NCBI RefSeq assembly: GCF_009857605.1
Contig: NZ_WWCT01000022.1
Location: 1 to 64,000, forward strand
Direction: 5' to 3'
Source of the DNA: Duganella levis
GTDB taxonomy: Bacteria > Pseudomonadota > Gammaproteobacteria > Burkholderiales > Burkholderiaceae_D
Length of the DNA stretch: 64,000 bases
How positions within the stretch are numbered: the first letter of the stretch is position 1; the number at the start of each line of letters is the position of its first letter. Below the pieces are notes generated by a model. The model made no database searches. It worked only from the letters and a program-made list of their open reading frames with translations, and was not told the DNA's origin. The translations under genes and the position numbers were made by a program. This document shows, one piece after another, positions 61,722 through 64,000 of the stretch.

Positions 61722-62084
61722 ATGACAACCTCCAACCTGCCCGACCTGCAAGACCTGCGCGAGCGCACGCGCCAATTCGCCCAAGCCCGCGACTGGGAGC
61801 AGTTCCACACGCCAAAAAACCTGGCCATGGCGCTGTCGGTGGAAGTGGCCGAACTGGCGGAGCACTTCCAGTGGCTGCAAACCGGCGGCGCCGCCGAACT
61901 GGATGACGGCAAGCGCACCGCCATCCGCCACGAGCTGGCCGACGTGCTGCTCTACCTGGTCCAGCTGGCGGACAAGATGCAAGTCGACCTGCATGCCGCC
62001 GCCGTCGAAAAAATGGCGCTCAACGCCGTCAAATATCCGGCCGACACCGTGCGCGGCGACGCCCGCAAATACAACGAATACTGA
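61722..62084 (+). CDS. MazG-like nucleotide pyrophosphohydrolase (dCTPase type)
   Basis: 120 residues. The all-alpha NTP-PPase core has FHTPKNLAMALSVEVAELAE (about 28-47, the first metal-binding ExxE helix) then HFQWLQ, and HELADVLLYLVQLADKM (about 70-86, the second ExxD helix). The FHxPKNL and FQW context matches the RS21-C6/DCTPP1 group, which hydrolyses dCTP and its modified forms to the monophosphate. It probably cleans the nucleotide pool. Its stop overlaps the sensor-kinase start by one base (TGATG). Confidence 0.88.
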   Translation: MTTSNLPDLQDLRERTRQFAQARDWEQFHTPKNLAMALSVEVAELAEHFQWLQTGGAAELDDGKRTAIRHELADVLLYLVQLADKMQVDLHAAAVEKMALNAVKYPADTVRGDARKYNEY

Positions 62085-63967
62085 TGCGGCGCCTACTGGA
62101 TATCGCCGCTGCGTTGTTGGCTTGCGCGCTGATGCTGCTGGCCGCGCCGGCCAGCGCCGAGCCGCAGCACCTGGCGGCGGCCAACTGGCTGGTGACCACG
62201 GCCGACCGCTACAGCGCGCCCCCGGCCAGCATCGACAGCGGCAACCTGCCCGGCCCATGGCATCCGCTGACATTACCATCAACCCTTCCACCAGGCGACC
62301 GCCGTGCCGACGACATCGACACCACCTGGATCAGGGTGACTGTGCCGGCAAGCGCGCAGACCAGCGGCCCGCTAGCGATCTACGGCGCCCGCGTCACGGT
62401 GGAAGGCACGATCGCGGTCTACGTCAACGGCCGGCTGGCGCATCGCGCGCAGCAGCAAGGCCCGTTGTGGGACAGCCCGTTCACGCCCTTGTGGATCACG
62501 CTGGACACCGACACCGATGCCGCCCCGGTGCGCGAAATCCTGGTGCGGCTGGAACACCGCGCCCCCACCCGCGTAGCACTGTCCTCGCTATGGTTCGGCG
62601 CCAGCGACGCGCTGCATAGCCGCTACTACACGCGCCTGTGGTTGCAGCGCGAACTGCCGGCCACACTCAACGCCGCCTTCCTGCTGGTCGGCCTGTTCTC
62701 GCTGGCGGTGTGGCTGCTCCGCCGCCACCGCTACGAATACCTGCTGTTCTTCTACCTGGCCGCGACCTCGTTTCTAGGCCACCTGCACTACTATCTCAGC
62801 CTGCCGGTCACCGGCGGCTGGTTCGCCTGGCTCACTGCCAACGCCCTGTTCTGGCTGGTGACGGTGCTGCACCTGTTCCTGCGCAAGCTGCACGGCCGCC
62901 CGCTGGCCTGGCTGACGCGGGTGCTGGTCGGCGTCAGCGCCGCCATCAGCGTGCTGTCGATGCCCTTCGTGGCGATCCTGCCGGTCTATCCATCCACCTC
63001 CGTGCTGGTGCCGCTGGTGTACGCGGTGGTGGTGGTGATGGCGGCCACCGTCTGCATCGTCGCCGCAGCCTGTTCGTGGCGCCGTTCGCGCGAGGGCCTG
63101 CTGCTGGCGGCGGGCCTGGGCCTGTGCACGCTGCTGGGCGTACCCGATTGGCTGATGCACAACCATGTCGCCAGTGCCGAAGGCTGGTTCACCGGCGCCT
63201 ATACCAACGCCGTCACCTTTTGCATGTTCGGCATACTGATGGCGCGCCGCTACGTCAACGCCATCCGCGGCATGGAAAACAGCAACGCCAGCCTGGAACA
63301 GCGGCTGCAAAAGCGCGAAGCGGAACTGGAAGTCATCCACAGCCAGTTGCGCGACGCCGCCCAGCAGCAGACCATCAGCGACGAACGCCAGCGGCTGATG
63401 CAGGACATGCACGACGGCCTGGGCTCGTCGCTGATCAACGCCATCCGCTCGGTCGACCAGACCGGTATCAGCGCGCAGAAGATTTCGCAGATCCTGAAGG
63501 ACTGCCTGGATGACCTGAAGCTGACCATCGACTCGATGGAACCGATCGAAGCGGACCTGCTGATGTTATTGGGATCCCTGCGCTTCCGGCTGGAGCCAAG
63601 GCTGGAAGGCACCGGCATCACGCTGCACTGGGAAATCCGCGACGTGCCGCCGCTGCCATGGCTGGAGCCGGGCAGCGCGCTGAGTATTCTGCGTATCATC
63701 CAGGAGAGCATCGCCAATATCCTGCGCCACACGCCGGCGACTGAAATCCGCCTCAGCACCCGGCACGACATTGAAGGCGATGGCGTGCAGGTGACCGTCA
63801 GCGACAATGGCGGCGGCTTCGACCTGGCGGCCACGCTGCAATCACCGGGCGGGCGCGGCATCCGCAATCAGCAGCGGCGCGCCCGCAGCGTCAATGGCCG
63901 CGTGGACTGGGCGTGCGACGGTAGCGGCACGCGCTTCACCCTGTGGCTGCCGCTGGCGCGCGCCTGA
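62084..63967 (+). CDS. Sensor histidine kinase, 7TMR-DISM-like with HisKA_3
   Basis: 627 residues. Signal peptide (ending ASAEP), then a jelly-roll-like periplasmic domain (about 40-185, DTTWIRVTVPA, IAVYVNGRLAHR) as in 7TMR-DISM receptors. About seven membrane helices lie over 208-410, then a coiled coil and a NarL-type kinase core. The phosphoacceptor is His443 in MQDMHDGLGSS, the N box IQESIANILRHTP (about 540-552), and the G box DNGGGF. A LuxR-type response regulator is expected but none lies inside the window. The frame ends 33 bases before the window edge. Confidence 0.87.
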   Translation: MRRLLDIAAALLACALMLLAAPASAEPQHLAAANWLVTTADRYSAPPASIDSGNLPGPWHPLTLPSTLPPGDRRADDIDTTWIRVTVPASAQTSGPLAIYGARVTVEGTIAVYVNGRLAHRAQQQGPLWDSPFTPLWITLDTDTDAAPVREILVRLEHRAPTRVALSSLWFGASDALHSRYYTRLWLQRELPATLNAAFLLVGLFSLAVWLLRRHRYEYLLFFYLAATSFLGHLHYYLSLPVTGGWFAWLTANALFWLVTVLHLFLRKLHGRPLAWLTRVLVGVSAAISVLSMPFVAILPVYPSTSVLVPLVYAVVVVMAATVCIVAAACSWRRSREGLLLAAGLGLCTLLGVPDWLMHNHVASAEGWFTGAYTNAVTFCMFGILMARRYVNAIRGMENSNASLEQRLQKREAELEVIHSQLRDAAQQQTISDERQRLMQDMHDGLGSSLINAIRSVDQTGISAQKISQILKDCLDDLKLTIDSMEPIEADLLMLLGSLRFRLEPRLEGTGITLHWEIRDVPPLPWLEPGSALSILRIIQESIANILRHTPATEIRLSTRHDIEGDGVQVTVSDNGGGFDLAATLQSPGGRGIRNQQRRARSVNGRVDWACDGSGTRFTLWLPLARA

Positions 63968-64000
63968 GCCGGCAGCCTAGTTGGCGCCGGCCGCCATATC

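Noticed and set aside
63968..64000. Possible 3' end of a minus-strand gene (codons reading into a TAG near 63979)
   Set aside because: Only about seven codons are visible, so no gene can be supported.
1..64000. Prophage, integron, insertion sequence or rRNA operon
   Set aside because: No integrase, transposase, terminal inverted repeats with target duplication, phage structural genes or rRNA sequence was recognised.

Overview
The window looks like chromosomal DNA of a high-GC betaproteobacterium of the Oxalobacteraceae (Duganella/Massilia/Janthinobacterium type). This is an inference from codon usage, the many exported peptidases, TonB-dependent receptors, paired tryptophan-halogenase genes and the recurring GGGGTCTGACCCC palindrome. 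No phage, integrase, transposase, CRISPR array or rRNA was seen. There is one tRNA (Phe, GAA). Coding density is high.

Layout. 1-5.5 kb: the 5' part of a GntP-type permease, a GT87-like membrane protein, a cytosolic protein with a recognisable RelA/SpoT-type synthetase pattern, and two overlapping exported proteins. 5.6-10.8 kb: an exported M1 aminopeptidase and an S9 peptidase separated by a REP doublet, then a small lipoprotein. 10.8-12.3 kb: a TetR repressor and an SDR gene with twin operators. 12.6-21.3 kb: a hemerythrin-like protein, then a minus-strand M20-M20-TonB receptor operon, divergent from a GlxA-type regulator and an ACS-type MFS permease. 21.4-27.6 kb: DPP4-like peptidase, secreted alpha-amylase, DUF3616-like protein and another M20 peptidase. 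27.7-31.6 kb: tRNA-Phe, an NHL-repeat lipoprotein, a decayed acetamidase with a chemoreceptor remnant, and an orphan periplasmic binding protein. 31.6-35.8 kb: a coiled-coil protein, a bicupin oxalate decarboxylase next to an Nramp manganese transporter, and a LysR regulator. 36-38.7 kb: a third S9 peptidase and a HigBA toxin-antitoxin pair.

38.7-48.5 kb is the most interesting block. A LacI repressor and an exported polysaccharide deacetylase form one operon. It is divergent from a TonB receptor, flavin-dependent halogenase, SapC-family protein, JmjC-type cupin and second flavin-dependent halogenase. Two LacI-type palindromes sit at the two divergent start sites, so both arms appear to be one regulon, probably for uptake of a glycan or related ligand. 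Why such loci carry two halogenases is not known.

48.6-51.7 kb: a LysR/SDR divergent pair, then periplasmic Cu/Zn superoxide dismutase followed by a MOSC domain fused to an alkyltransferase-like domain. 51.7-64 kb: a PsiF-repeat protein, a soluble tandem-Cache/CheW protein, an MHS-family citrate-type symporter, two GIN-domain (DUF2807) envelope proteins, a membrane GGDEF-EAL protein, a methyl-accepting chemotaxis protein, a dCTP pyrophosphatase-like MazG protein and a 7TMR-DISM-like sensor kinase.

Overall the segment serves scavenging of peptides and glycans (three S9, three M20 and one M1 exported peptidases, one amylase, two TonB receptors) plus sensing and motility control. All functional statements rest on motifs read by eye; no database search was run.
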